Under the pieces are notes generated by a model. The model had not been told where the DNA came from, ran no database searches, and worked only from the letters and a program-made list of their open reading frames with translations. Below are positions 7,839-15,979 of a stretch of 38,434 nt of DNA, in pieces. The DNA comes from Muribaculaceae bacterium (lineage in GTDB: Bacteria > Bacteroidota > Bacteroidia > Bacteroidales > Muribaculaceae). The translations under genes were made by a program, and so were the position numbers. The stretch covers positions 1-38,434 of the forward strand of contig JAGAJP010000025.1 in NCBI GenBank assembly GCA_017626045.1, read 5' to 3'. Within the stretch, counting starts at the first letter, position 1, and every line of letters starts with the position of its first letter.

Positions 7839-8711
7839 TCAGTCGAGCGGGCAATGGCGCGACTTAACTTCGCCGTCGGTGAAGAGCGACGCAAGTTCGT
7901 CGAATTTTTCGGGATTCTCGCTCGTAAGATACTCCACGGTGCCACCCCTCGACAGCCTGACGTCCATCTCCGGATGGCGGCGCAGATAGTCGCCCAACGA
8001 GTCGGCTACAAGACTCCCCTGCTGCAGGATGCGCATCCCCTCGGGCGCATAACGCCTTATCTTGTCGATGAGGAGCGGATAGTGGGTGCAGGCAAGCACT
8101 ATGGTGTCTACCTCCGGGTCACGCTCCATCAACCGGTCGATGTATTTCTTCACGAAATAGTCGGCGCCGTCGCCGTCTGCCTCGGAATTCTCCACTATCG
8201 CGGCAAGCAGCGGACACGCCTGCTCAGTCACCGACATCGTGGGAAACAGTTTCCGGATCTCAAGCTGATAGGAATGGCTCGCCACAGTCCCGGGAGTGCC
8301 CAGCACACCGATATGCCCTCCCTGCGACACATTGCCGAGAATCTCGACTGTGGGGCGTATCACGCCGAGCACACGCCGCGCCGGGTCAATGCCCGGAAGG
8401 TCGTTTTGCTGTATGGACCGGAGCGCCTTTGCCGAAGCCGTGTTGCACGCTAAGATCACCAGCGGGCAGCCCCGCGAGAAAAGAGTCCTCACCGCCTCGA
8501 GGGTATAGCGGTACACCACGTCGAAACTGCGCGACCCGTAGGGCGCGCGCGCGTTGTCGCCGAGATAGAGATAGTCATACTGCGGCATCGCCTTGCGCAG
8601 GTCGCGAAGGATCGTAAGGCCGCCGTAGCCGGAGTCGAAGACTCCTATCCTGCCCAATGAAATGGCGGAAGCATCCGCCTCCGCCATATCTTTAGAAATT
8701 CTATTGTTCAT
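7839..8711 (-). CDS. murI: glutamate racemase
   Basis: 290 residues; converts L-glutamate to D-glutamate for peptidoglycan precursors in the cytoplasm. The Asp/Asn-Ser site is VFDSGYGG (Asp26, Ser27). The two catalytic cysteines are in LACNTAS (Cys89) and LACTHYP (Cys208), with GDNARAPYG at 51-59. The frame reaches a GTG at 8729, but the ATG at 8711 is preferred. It lies 30 nt downstream of the second skp gene. All catalytic residues are present and the length is normal. Confidence 0.95.
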   Translation of the reverse strand: MNNRISKDMAEADASAISLGRIGVFDSGYGGLTILRDLRKAMPQYDYLYLGDNARAPYGSRSFDVVYRYTLEAVRTLFSRGCPLVILACNTASAKALRSIQQNDLPGIDPARRVLGVIRPTVEILGNVSQGGHIGVLGTPGTVASHSYQLEIRKLFPTMSVTEQACPLLAAIVENSEADGDGADYFVKKYIDRLMERDPEVDTIVLACTHYPLLIDKIRRYAPEGMRILQQGSLVADSLGDYLRRHPEMDVRLSRGGTVEYLTSENPEKFDELASLFTDGEVKSRHCPLD

Positions 8712-8741
8712 CTGTGTCGTTGTCAACACGTAATGCCTGTC

Positions 8742-9275
8742 TTACTTTGCTGCGGGAGCGGCTGCAGTTGCGGGAAGACCCAGTTTTGTCTTCACGGCTG
8801 CCGTCACGTCAACCACCGGCTCAGCGCGATAGAGGGTGAGCTGCGGGTCATATATCTGGATAAGGGAGAAACCGCCCTCACGGCCTACACTCTCCACTGC
8901 CTGGTTCACCTTCTGCTGAACCGGACCCATGAGGTCTGCCTGCATCTTCTGGAGATCTGCCATGGCTGTCTGCTCAAACTGCTGGATTTTCTGCTGATAG
9001 TCGCTGAGCTCGCGAGTCTTGCGCTCCTTGATGGCGGGAAGCTCGGTCTCCGGCATGTTCTGGAACTCGGTGACGAGACGGTTCATCTCCTCTGCGAGTT
9101 TCTTATATTCAGCGTCATACTTGTCGCTTACCTCTTTGAGCTGAGTCTGGGCTGCAGCTGTCTCAGGCATTGCCTGCAGGATGGAACCGAAGTCTACGAG
9201 TCCGATCTTCAGGGTCTGTGCCGAGAGAAGCATCGGGCAGATTAGCGCGATGGCCAAAAGTACTTTCTTGATCAT
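8742..9275 (-). CDS. OmpH/Skp family periplasmic chaperone (second copy)
   Basis: 177 residues. The signal peptide MIKKVLLAIALICPMLLSAQ is followed by the Skp head strand LKIGLVDFGSILQAMPE and two long helices (about 45-125) forming the coiled-coil tentacles. The C-terminus is Ala/Pro-rich (LGLPATAAAPAAK). Skp trimers hold unfolded outer-membrane proteins in the periplasm and hand them to BamA. It is tandem with a second copy 42 nt upstream; the two share architecture but differ clearly in sequence, so this is an old duplication. Confidence 0.9.
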   Translation of the reverse strand: MIKKVLLAIALICPMLLSAQTLKIGLVDFGSILQAMPETAAAQTQLKEVSDKYDAEYKKLAEEMNRLVTEFQNMPETELPAIKERKTRELSDYQQKIQQFEQTAMADLQKMQADLMGPVQQKVNQAVESVGREGGFSLIQIYDPQLTLYRAEPVVDVTAAVKTKLGLPATAAAPAAK

Positions 9276-9317
9276 TTTGTCTTGTAGGTTGTTTGTTTAT
9301 GTATTATTGTTTATTTT

Positions 9318-9833
9318 TCATTTAGCGTAGCCGAGTTTGGCGAGAACCTCGTTGCTCACGTCAATCTTCGGGGAGGCGAATACTATGCTCTGCGAAGACG
9401 CCCGGTCGAATATCACCTGATATCCTCTCTCCTCGCTCACTGCCTTCACAGCGTTGTACACATCCTCCTGAATCGGCTTCATGAGGCTCTGGCGCTTCTT
9501 GAAGAGCTCTCCCTCGGGGCCGAAATATTTGTAGCGGAGGTCGGTCACTTCCTTCTCCTTTGCCACTATCTCCTCCTCGCGCGCCTTCTTCTGGTCGTCG
9601 GTGAGGAACACCATTTCCGACTGGTAGTTCTTATACATCGTCTCAGCCTCCTTGGAGAGTTCCGTAACCTCGCGCTCCCAGCGCTGCGACACCTGGTTGA
9701 GCTGTTCGTTTGCCATCTCGTAGCTCGGCACATTGCGGAGCACATAGTCCATGTCGACGAGAGCGAATTTCTGCGCCATCGCTCCCAGCGAGCATACTGC
9801 TGCCAATGCAAGGCATATCATTAGTTTTTTCAT
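9318..9833 (-). CDS. OmpH/Skp family periplasmic chaperone (first copy)
   Basis: 171 residues. Signal peptide MKKLMICLALAAVCSLGAMA, then QKFALVDMDYVLRNVPSYE, the usual OmpH start in Bacteroidetes (YxDxxYVLxxxPxY), and a long charged coiled coil (about 50-130). The C-terminal strand segment reads GYQVIFDRASSQSIVFASP. The longer frame starts with TTG at 9842; the ATG at 9833 gives a clean signal peptide. It lies 65 nt downstream of bamA, matching the conserved bamA-skp-skp order. Confidence 0.92.
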   Translation of the reverse strand: MKKLMICLALAAVCSLGAMAQKFALVDMDYVLRNVPSYEMANEQLNQVSQRWEREVTELSKEAETMYKNYQSEMVFLTDDQKKAREEEIVAKEKEVTDLRYKYFGPEGELFKKRQSLMKPIQEDVYNAVKAVSEERGYQVIFDRASSQSIVFASPKIDVSNEVLAKLGYAK

Positions 9834-9898
9834 GTCGTTCAAGTTTTATTTGGTTATACTCTATCTATTAAGACAAAAATACGCCGTTAAAGTTTAAG

Positions 9899-12556
9899 TT
9901 AGAACTCCTGGCCGAGAACGAAGTGGAGATTTCCGCCTCCGCGGCGTCCCCACACCTTGTCGAAACCATAGCCCCAGTCAATGCCGAGGAAACCGAGCAT
10001 CGACAGATAGAGGCGAACGCCCACTCCCGCGGAGCGCTTGAGGTTGAACGGCGCGAAGTCCTTTATGTCGGTCCAGGCGTTGCCGGCTTCGGCAAACGCA
10101 AGGGCATAGATAGTGGTGTTCGGCTGAAGCATGAACGGGAAGCGAAGCTCGAAGGTATATTTAGCGTAGGCGTATGCCTCGTAGAAGTTGGGCGTGAACT
10201 GTCCGTTTTCATATCCGCGCATCGCCACAGTCTCCGTAGCATACGTATAGCTGCCCGTCATGCCGTCGCCGCCGAAGTAGAAGGTCTCGAATGGAGACTT
10301 CACATATTTGTTGTAGCTTCCGAGAAGCGCGAAGTCGGCGCGCGTCATCATCACGAGTGTCCAGTTCCCGTCGGGGTCGGTGAGCGGAGTGAATGTCTTG
10401 GCGTTGAACTTCAGCTTCCAATATTCTATCCATTTGTAGAGCTCAGCCTCCGCCTTTACGTCATATTTCGCGGCGTCGATGGAGAGCTGCTTCCAGTCGT
10501 GGCCCTTGCGGATCTTGGTCCACGGCGGGGTCATCTGCAGCTGGAGCATGAAGCTGGAGCCGCGCCTCGGGAAGATGGGGTTGTCGACTGTGTTGCGGCT
10601 CAGAGTGAGTCCGAGCACTATGGAGTTGGACGAACCGGTCTGCATGAAGCGCAGGTATTCCCAGTTTTTCAGATAATACCATCTGTAGGCGAGCGACACC
10701 TGGAACTGGAAATAGTCGTCGGGCCACGAAAGCCTTGTGCCGTATGCCGCCGTCACGCCGGCGAGCTGGAGCACCTTGTTGGGGTCGTAGGCGTTCTGAT
10801 AGGCATACTGTCCGTAGTTGGTGCCGTAACTGCCGCCGTAGTAGTAGCTGTTGTAGTAGTTTGCGCTGTCATACCAGCTCTGGTTGTAGAAGCGGCTGTT
10901 GACACCGGTCGAGCGGCTGTAGTCCACCGAGAAAGAAAAGGAGTTGGGCCTTTTGCCGCCGAGCCACGGGTCGAAGAAGCTCAGGTTGTAGCTCTGGTAA
11001 TATTTTGCGTTGGTCTGCGCCGAGATCGAGAATGTCTGTCCGTCGCCTCGCGGGATTATGCCCCGGTAGCTCGATGGATTGAAGAGGTTCTTGATGGAGA
11101 AGTTGGAAAACGAGAGAGCCACCTGCCCGGTGACACCCGTCTGGCCCCAGCCGAGAGAGAGCTGCACCTTGTCGTTGGCTTTCTGCTCGAGGTCAAACAC
11201 TATGTCGACAGTGCCGTCGCTTTCGTTTGGCATCGGGTTGACGCCCATGGTCTCGGGGTCGAAATGGCCCGACGCGGCAATCTCGCGCGCCGAGTTCATC
11301 AGCTCGCGCTTCGAGAAGAGGTCGCCCGGCTTCACTCTGAGCTCGCGCCTGATTACCTTCTCATACAGCTGGTCGTTGCCGTTGATCACCACCTTGTTGA
11401 TTCTCGCCGGCTGCCCCTCGTAGATACGCATCTGCAGAGATATGCTGTCGCCCTGCACGTTCTGCTCTATGGGCACAAGGGAGAAGAAGAGGTAGCCGTT
11501 GTCGAGATACAGGTTGCTCACGGCGTCGTCGTCTTCCATCGTGCGCTTGTTGAGGCGCTTCTGGTTGTAGACATCGCCGGGATACATACCGAGCACCTGG
11601 TTGAGGTAGTCGGTAGGATAGACAGTGTTGCCGACCCAGTTGATGTCCTTGATGTAGTATTTGTCGCCTTCGTCTACCGTTATGTACACGTCAATCTCCT
11701 TGTCGTCGTATTTCACTATCGAGTCGCTAACGATCTCTGCGTCACGGTAGCCGAGCTCGTTGTATTTCTCTATGATGCGCACCTTGTCGTCGGCATAGTC
11801 GGTGTCTACGAACTTCTTCTGTTTGAAGAGATTGAGGATGTTGCCGTTTTCGTTGGTCTTCTTCATCGCGCTCTTCAGCTTCCTGTCGGAGAGCACCTTG
11901 TTGCCGGAAAGATATATCTTGTGGACCTTGACCTTGTTCTGGCGGTCGACGTTGACGGTGAGGAAGTCATAGTTTTCCTGCGAGAGATCAGGCTGCTGCG
12001 TGGAGGTCACTATCACGTTCTTGAAACCCTTTGCCTCGTAGTAGTTTTTCACTACCTGGCGGATACGCGCCACGATGTTGGGCGTGAGCTGCTGCCCCTT
12101 CTCCACTCCGAGACGCTCGAGGAGGTCTTTCTTCTCGCCACCCTTCACGCCGGTAAACCGGATGTCGGCCATGCGCGGCTGCTGCTTGAGGGCAATCTCG
12201 AGCCATGCCTTGTCGCCCACGGTCTTCTCCAGATTGATCTCCACCTTGGAGTATAGACCCTGACGGTAGAAACGCTTCACGGCGGTGGAGATCGCCTCGC
12301 CGGGAATCTCGATGCGCTCGCCCACCGACAGCCCTGAATATCCTATGATGACATAGTCCTCGACATCCGGCACGCCCGTCACCTTGATGCCCGCGATCTC
12401 GTATGTCTTCGGAATCGGGCTGTATATGATGTTCGGAGCGTATATGGTGTCGTTGTCTGCCGTCTGGGCCGACGCGGAAGCCGGCAGAAGCGGCAGTGTG
12501 GCGGCGACGGCTATCATGATCCGTCTTATCAGTCTGGTTAAAGTCATATCTGTCAT
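9899..12556 (-). CDS. bamA: outer membrane protein assembly factor BamA
   Basis: 885 residues. A signal peptide (about 1-30, cut near ASAQ) precedes five POTRA domains (about 50-450; for example IYLSGNKVLSDRKLKSAMKKT and VVINGNDQLYEKVIRRELRVKPGD). The 16-strand Omp85 barrel follows (about 470-885). The lid-loop motif reads MRGY at 779-782 in place of the usual VRGF, and the chain ends in the outer-membrane signal Phe (GQEF). A Tyr/Asn/Gly-rich stretch (SANYYNSYYYGGSYGTNYGQ) sits in a barrel loop. It folds and inserts beta-barrel proteins into the outer membrane. It lies 93 nt after uppS and is followed by two skp genes. Confidence 0.96.
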   Translation of the reverse strand: MTDMTLTRLIRRIMIAVAATLPLLPASASAQTADNDTIYAPNIIYSPIPKTYEIAGIKVTGVPDVEDYVIIGYSGLSVGERIEIPGEAISTAVKRFYRQGLYSKVEINLEKTVGDKAWLEIALKQQPRMADIRFTGVKGGEKKDLLERLGVEKGQQLTPNIVARIRQVVKNYYEAKGFKNVIVTSTQQPDLSQENYDFLTVNVDRQNKVKVHKIYLSGNKVLSDRKLKSAMKKTNENGNILNLFKQKKFVDTDYADDKVRIIEKYNELGYRDAEIVSDSIVKYDDKEIDVYITVDEGDKYYIKDINWVGNTVYPTDYLNQVLGMYPGDVYNQKRLNKRTMEDDDAVSNLYLDNGYLFFSLVPIEQNVQGDSISLQMRIYEGQPARINKVVINGNDQLYEKVIRRELRVKPGDLFSKRELMNSAREIAASGHFDPETMGVNPMPNESDGTVDIVFDLEQKANDKVQLSLGWGQTGVTGQVALSFSNFSIKNLFNPSSYRGIIPRGDGQTFSISAQTNAKYYQSYNLSFFDPWLGGKRPNSFSFSVDYSRSTGVNSRFYNQSWYDSANYYNSYYYGGSYGTNYGQYAYQNAYDPNKVLQLAGVTAAYGTRLSWPDDYFQFQVSLAYRWYYLKNWEYLRFMQTGSSNSIVLGLTLSRNTVDNPIFPRRGSSFMLQLQMTPPWTKIRKGHDWKQLSIDAAKYDVKAEAELYKWIEYWKLKFNAKTFTPLTDPDGNWTLVMMTRADFALLGSYNKYVKSPFETFYFGGDGMTGSYTYATETVAMRGYENGQFTPNFYEAYAYAKYTFELRFPFMLQPNTTIYALAFAEAGNAWTDIKDFAPFNLKRSAGVGVRLYLSMLGFLGIDWGYGFDKVWGRRGGGNLHFVLGQEF

Positions 12557-12649
12557 CGATGTCAGTCTCGGGGGCCGAAGCCGGCAGACCTGTATTGTCT
12601 GGGTATATTGTTGTTTTGTGTTGATGATGTGCGGAGAGATATGAGATTG

Positions 12650-13408
12650 TCACTTGGCGCTTACCTGCTCGGAGGTCTTGCCGAAACGGCGTTCCCGCTG
12701 CTGGTAGTCCACGAGCGCCCTGGCATATTCGGTCTTGCCGAAGTCCGGCCAGAGCACCGGCGTGAAGTAAAGCTCGCTGTAGGCTATCTGCCAGAGCAGG
12801 TAGTTGCTGATGCGTTCCTCGCCTCCGGTGCGTATGAGGAGGTCGGGGTCGGGCATTCCGGCTGTTGCGAGATGGTTGCTGAAGAGAGTCTCGTCGATAT
12901 CCTCCGGGCGCAGGGTGCCGGCTGCCGCCTCGCGCGCTATGCGGCGCGCCGCCTCGGTGATTTCCCACCGCGACGAATAACTGATGCAGATGTTGAGCTG
13001 CAGTCCGGTGCAGTGCGCCGTCTTGTCGCGCGAGTCATACAGTTCCTGACGCGGGCCTTCTGGCACTCGCTCGATGTCGCCCAGCAGGTTGATGCGCACG
13101 TTGTTGCGGAGAAGTTCCGGCAGTTCGCGCGCTATCGCCCAGCCGATGATGGTCATCAGGGTGTCAACCTCCTCCTGAGGCCTGTTCCAGTTTTCGGTGC
13201 TGAAGGCGTAGAGGGTGAGGTATTCCATTCCGAGGTCGGAGGAGAGCGCCGTCACGTTGTGGACACTGGTGATGCCCTCGTAATGGCCGTCGCTGCGCAC
13301 CTTGTCGCGCGACTTCGCCCATCTGCCGTTGCCGTCCATGATCATTGCCACATGGCGCGGTATCCGGCTCATATCAAGTTTTGAAAGTATATCTTCGAGT
13401 GTTTCCAT
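12650..13408 (-). CDS. uppS: isoprenyl transferase (undecaprenyl diphosphate synthase)
   Basis: 252 residues; cis-prenyltransferase that elongates farnesyl diphosphate to the C55 lipid carrier for peptidoglycan and O-antigen, at the cytoplasmic membrane face. The catalytic motif HVAMIMDGNGRWAK is at 19-32 with the Mg-binding Asp at 25. Further conserved blocks are YAFSTENWNRP and the C-terminal DLLIRTGGEERISNYLLWQIAYSELYF. Full length. It sits 7 nt after the DUF6089 gene. Confidence 0.96.
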   Translation of the reverse strand: METLEDILSKLDMSRIPRHVAMIMDGNGRWAKSRDKVRSDGHYEGITSVHNVTALSSDLGMEYLTLYAFSTENWNRPQEEVDTLMTIIGWAIARELPELLRNNVRINLLGDIERVPEGPRQELYDSRDKTAHCTGLQLNICISYSSRWEITEAARRIAREAAAGTLRPEDIDETLFSNHLATAGMPDPDLLIRTGGEERISNYLLWQIAYSELYFTPVLWPDFGKTEYARALVDYQQRERRFGKTSEQVSAK

Positions 13409-13415
13409 ATAGGTG

Positions 13416-14099
13416 TTATTCTTTATAGTTGCAGGTGGCGCACCGCTTCGAGAACTCGTAGCTCAGCGTCACGGACAGGGTTGAATACCAGTCGGTGTTT
13501 TTTGCAAACCCCGACTTTATGGCATGAGGGTCGGAGAGAGCCGGTCCATCGAGTTTGTCGGCGAATGTCTTCTTCATCAGAAACTCAAGCCCAAGGTTCA
13601 GCCTCTCGTTGAGCTTGTATTTTGCCCCTATTCCGAAGGGAATCGTGAATGCGGCTCCGGTATACCCGTCGGTGGTCCACACGGTGGCTCCGACGCCGGC
13701 GGTGATGTAGGGCGTCCAGCGCTTCAGTTTCCGGTACTTCTCTCCCATTCCATAGTTGAAGAAGTTGAATTCGAACATCTCCGACAGTTCATAGAAGGTG
13801 GTGGAAAACTTGAATGTCGCCGCGTCCGGCAGCACGTCGGTCATGTCGGCAGAGTTGCCCGAGAGAGTGCCCAGATAGAATCCAGTCTTGAACGCGATGC
13901 GCGGACTCCTGAGATAGCGGAAGAGGAGCATTCCGTCGAAGCCCGGATTAGACCATAGATTGGAGGTGTTGGCGTCGCCCAGATATCCGGTCATGCCGAA
14001 GCCACCCCCTGCGTCGAAGCGGTAGTCTTCCTGGGCTCCCGCCTTGAACACGGGCGCCATGAGAAGCATGACTGTGAGTATCAGGACTGTCTTTCGCAT
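13416..14099 (-). CDS. DUF6089 family outer-membrane protein
   Basis: 227 residues. The signal peptide MRKTVLILTVMLLMAPVFKAGA precedes GGGFGMTGYLGDAN, typical of Bacteroidetes DUF6089 proteins. The remainder is an eight-strand-type beta-barrel pattern (KTGFYLGTLSG, FEFNFFNYG, YITAGVGATVW, GIGAKYKLNERLNLGLEF). DUF6089 genes usually sit next to uppS and bamA, as here. The molecular role is not established. It ends in CATCNYKE rather than an aromatic residue, so the barrel end may lie a few residues inside. Confidence 0.85.
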   Translation of the reverse strand: MRKTVLILTVMLLMAPVFKAGAQEDYRFDAGGGFGMTGYLGDANTSNLWSNPGFDGMLLFRYLRSPRIAFKTGFYLGTLSGNSADMTDVLPDAATFKFSTTFYELSEMFEFNFFNYGMGEKYRKLKRWTPYITAGVGATVWTTDGYTGAAFTIPFGIGAKYKLNERLNLGLEFLMKKTFADKLDGPALSDPHAIKSGFAKNTDWYSTLSVTLSYEFSKRCATCNYKE

Positions 14100-14106
14100 C
14101 TCGCAA

Positions 14107-15633
14107 TCAAATCAATGGCACGAATGTGAGCCTGTTGAGCACTCCCCGCCATACCTCGTCGTTGAGTTTGCCGGAGTCGTTGAAACCACCGAATATATAT
14201 ATATAGGGGCAGTCCCAGTATATCTCATAGTCCTCTACCTCGTATTTCACGCGATACATCGGCGGGATGGCCTTGGTGCCGACTTTCTTCCAGTTGTCGG
14301 TAAGCGACGCCTGCTTCTTCCATTCCACCATAAGGCCGTCAAGGTCGCGCAGACCCGGGAAATGCTTTGGAAGCTGCATCTTTTCATCGGCGGCATACCA
14401 GTTCACGCCGTTGTCATACGACACATATATCTTGCGGTTGCACGCGCCGTCTTCCAGCTCGCCGCCTATAAGCATCCACACCGAGAATTCCGTCTGCACC
14501 AGCGACGACGATGTCTTGCGGTAGACGAAATAAGGTATCAGCGCGGCTCCGGTGACTTTCGGCACCATGTTTTCCGACAGCACCTCCCAGTGGTCGCCGT
14601 CGAAGCCCCAGGTCTTTTCTGTCAGCGAGCCGTCGGCGAGCCGTCCTCCGGTCATGAATCCGATAGGCAGCGTGGTCCAGCGGTTGCTGAACTGCACGAA
14701 GTCGGAATACCCGGCAACCGGGAAATCGCTCTTCACATCCATCTCCCTGATGCCGGAGTCTGCCGGCCAGGAGGTGTGCACGAGTTTCCCGCCGTCGGCG
14801 CGAAGTCCGAGCAGCGCGTCGCCGTATGCGCCTATGATGTTGGTCCAGACGATACCGGTGTTGTTCCATTCGATGCCGTCGGCTGAATGACGGAGGACTC
14901 CTGCGCGGTCAAGGACACACAGGCAGTCCGGCATAGCCGTCATCGTGCGCACCTGAGGCTCGAAGTCGAGGTTCGGAATCTTCTTGTCCCATATTCCCTC
15001 GATGATGTCGGTGGCGACCGCCATGGTGTAGCTGCCGTCCTTCTCCTTTATCAGAGTATAGGGAACGCCTTTGAACTGCACTGTCTTCTGCTCCGCCGGC
15101 TCGCCCATGCGCGAGGGCATGGGGGTCACCGCAAGGCGGTCCCAGACCAATGTGTCCGGCTCGTTCTTGTGCACGTTGACCTTTATGTCATAACTGCGGG
15201 TGGTGGTGTTGTCCTCGGCGGTGATGGAAAGCACCACCTTGCCGGAGAAGTCCACGGTATCCCCGGGATTCTCCTTATAGTCTATCTCACCTTCCCTTAC
15301 GCCTCCTGACTGGATAAGTTTCACCGCCTTGGCGGAAGACGTATAGGTGATGTTCGGAATCAGTTTTTCGATATTCGTGCCCACCGGCAGAGAGTCGGCG
15401 TTGAAAATCACCCCTTTGTTGAGGTCTATGGAGAAAAACACCGAGTCAAGGTTTGCGGCGACTTTCGACATCGCCTTAAGCTTAAAACCGGTCACGGCAG
15501 CCGTCGACGACGGCATGTATGTGGATTCTGTGGCGTTTTCCGTCTTTTCGTTGCATGAGCACAACGCCCCGCCCATCAGGAGGAGGCAAGCGGAAATCGG
15601 CAGACTTCTTGAAAATAAACGTTTTAAATTCAC
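14107..15633 (-). CDS. DUF6242 domain lipoprotein
   Basis: 508 residues. The lipobox is LCSC with the acylated Cys at 27. An N-terminal beta-sandwich (about 50-170, VTGFKLKAMSKV... NADSLPVGTNIEKLIPNI) is followed by a propeller-like region with repeated Asp/Trp blocks (SADGIEWNNTG, GFDGDHWEVL, SYDNGVNWYAA). This is the layout of Bacteroidetes DUF6242 lipoproteins. The frame runs to a TTG at 15669, but the -7 box at 15674-15681 would put that codon at the transcript start, so the GTG at 15633 is preferred. It is the first gene of the envelope operon, 7 nt before DUF6089. Probably surface or periplasmic; role unknown. Confidence 0.78.
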   Translation of the reverse strand: MNLKRLFSRSLPISACLLLMGGALCSCNEKTENATESTYMPSSTAAVTGFKLKAMSKVAANLDSVFFSIDLNKGVIFNADSLPVGTNIEKLIPNITYTSSAKAVKLIQSGGVREGEIDYKENPGDTVDFSGKVVLSITAEDNTTTRSYDIKVNVHKNEPDTLVWDRLAVTPMPSRMGEPAEQKTVQFKGVPYTLIKEKDGSYTMAVATDIIEGIWDKKIPNLDFEPQVRTMTAMPDCLCVLDRAGVLRHSADGIEWNNTGIVWTNIIGAYGDALLGLRADGGKLVHTSWPADSGIREMDVKSDFPVAGYSDFVQFSNRWTTLPIGFMTGGRLADGSLTEKTWGFDGDHWEVLSENMVPKVTGAALIPYFVYRKTSSSLVQTEFSVWMLIGGELEDGACNRKIYVSYDNGVNWYAADEKMQLPKHFPGLRDLDGLMVEWKKQASLTDNWKKVGTKAIPPMYRVKYEVEDYEIYWDCPYIYIFGGFNDSGKLNDEVWRGVLNRLTFVPLI

Positions 15634-15673
15634 AAGTTCAGTATTTTGACGCAAAAGCGTATATTTCAACTTG

Positions 15674-15681
15674 CAAATTTA
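15674..15681 (-). promoter_or_regulatory. candidate -7 box of the DUF6242-bamA-murI operon
   Basis: TAAATTTG on the minus strand, placing the start near 15667, about 35 nt before the GTG at 15633. No TTG is seen at the -33 distance. The whole gap 15634-15979 (346 bp) is AT-rich and holds this and the divergent promoter at 15824-15854; I see no other gene in it. Confidence 0.45.
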
Positions 15682-15823
15682 GCATTATTTGTTAAATAAA
15701 ACGGCATCGGAAGCCAAATTTTTTCAACCTACACCTCCGCGAAAGATAATTTTAACAACTTTTAATTAAGCTGGAGAAATTTTGACATTTCCACGGCTAT
15801 TTTTGCCTTTATTTACTTTTCGC

Positions 15824-15854
15824 TTGTTTGATAACCAATAATTCACTAATTTTG
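15824..15854 (+). promoter_or_regulatory. Bacteroidetes-type promoter of the first giant secreted protein
   Basis: TTG at 15824-15826, a 20-bp spacer, and TAATTTTG at 15847-15854. The start near 15861 gives a leader of about 120 nt, which contains a small GCCGG / CCGGC hairpin (about 15878-15894). Confidence 0.65.
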
Positions 15855-15979
15855 TATAGACATACCCTATGAATCCTGCCGGTGAAATCCCGGCTTGCAA
15901 ACGCTATGACTTGAATAATGACCTGACTATGGAACAGAAATGATTCCGATATACATTTATTTATTAAAAACACGTGTTT

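Noticed and set aside
9923..12256. 777-codon open frame on the plus strand opposite bamA
   Set aside because: It is the mirror of a GC-rich, strongly codon-biased gene. The translation is rich in Val/His/Arg with no domain, and bamA on the other strand is certain.
11988..12968. 326-codon minus-strand frame across the bamA-uppS gap
   Set aside because: Out-of-frame overlap of two certain genes; composition is Arg/Gly/His-rich and not protein-like.
15870..15910. Segment GCCGGTGAAATCCCGGC in the leader of paralog 1, resembling part of a cobalamin riboswitch
   Set aside because: Only the short GGTGAAAxTCC-like piece matches. The B12 box and the rest of the roughly 200-nt architecture are absent, and the gene has no link to cobalamin.
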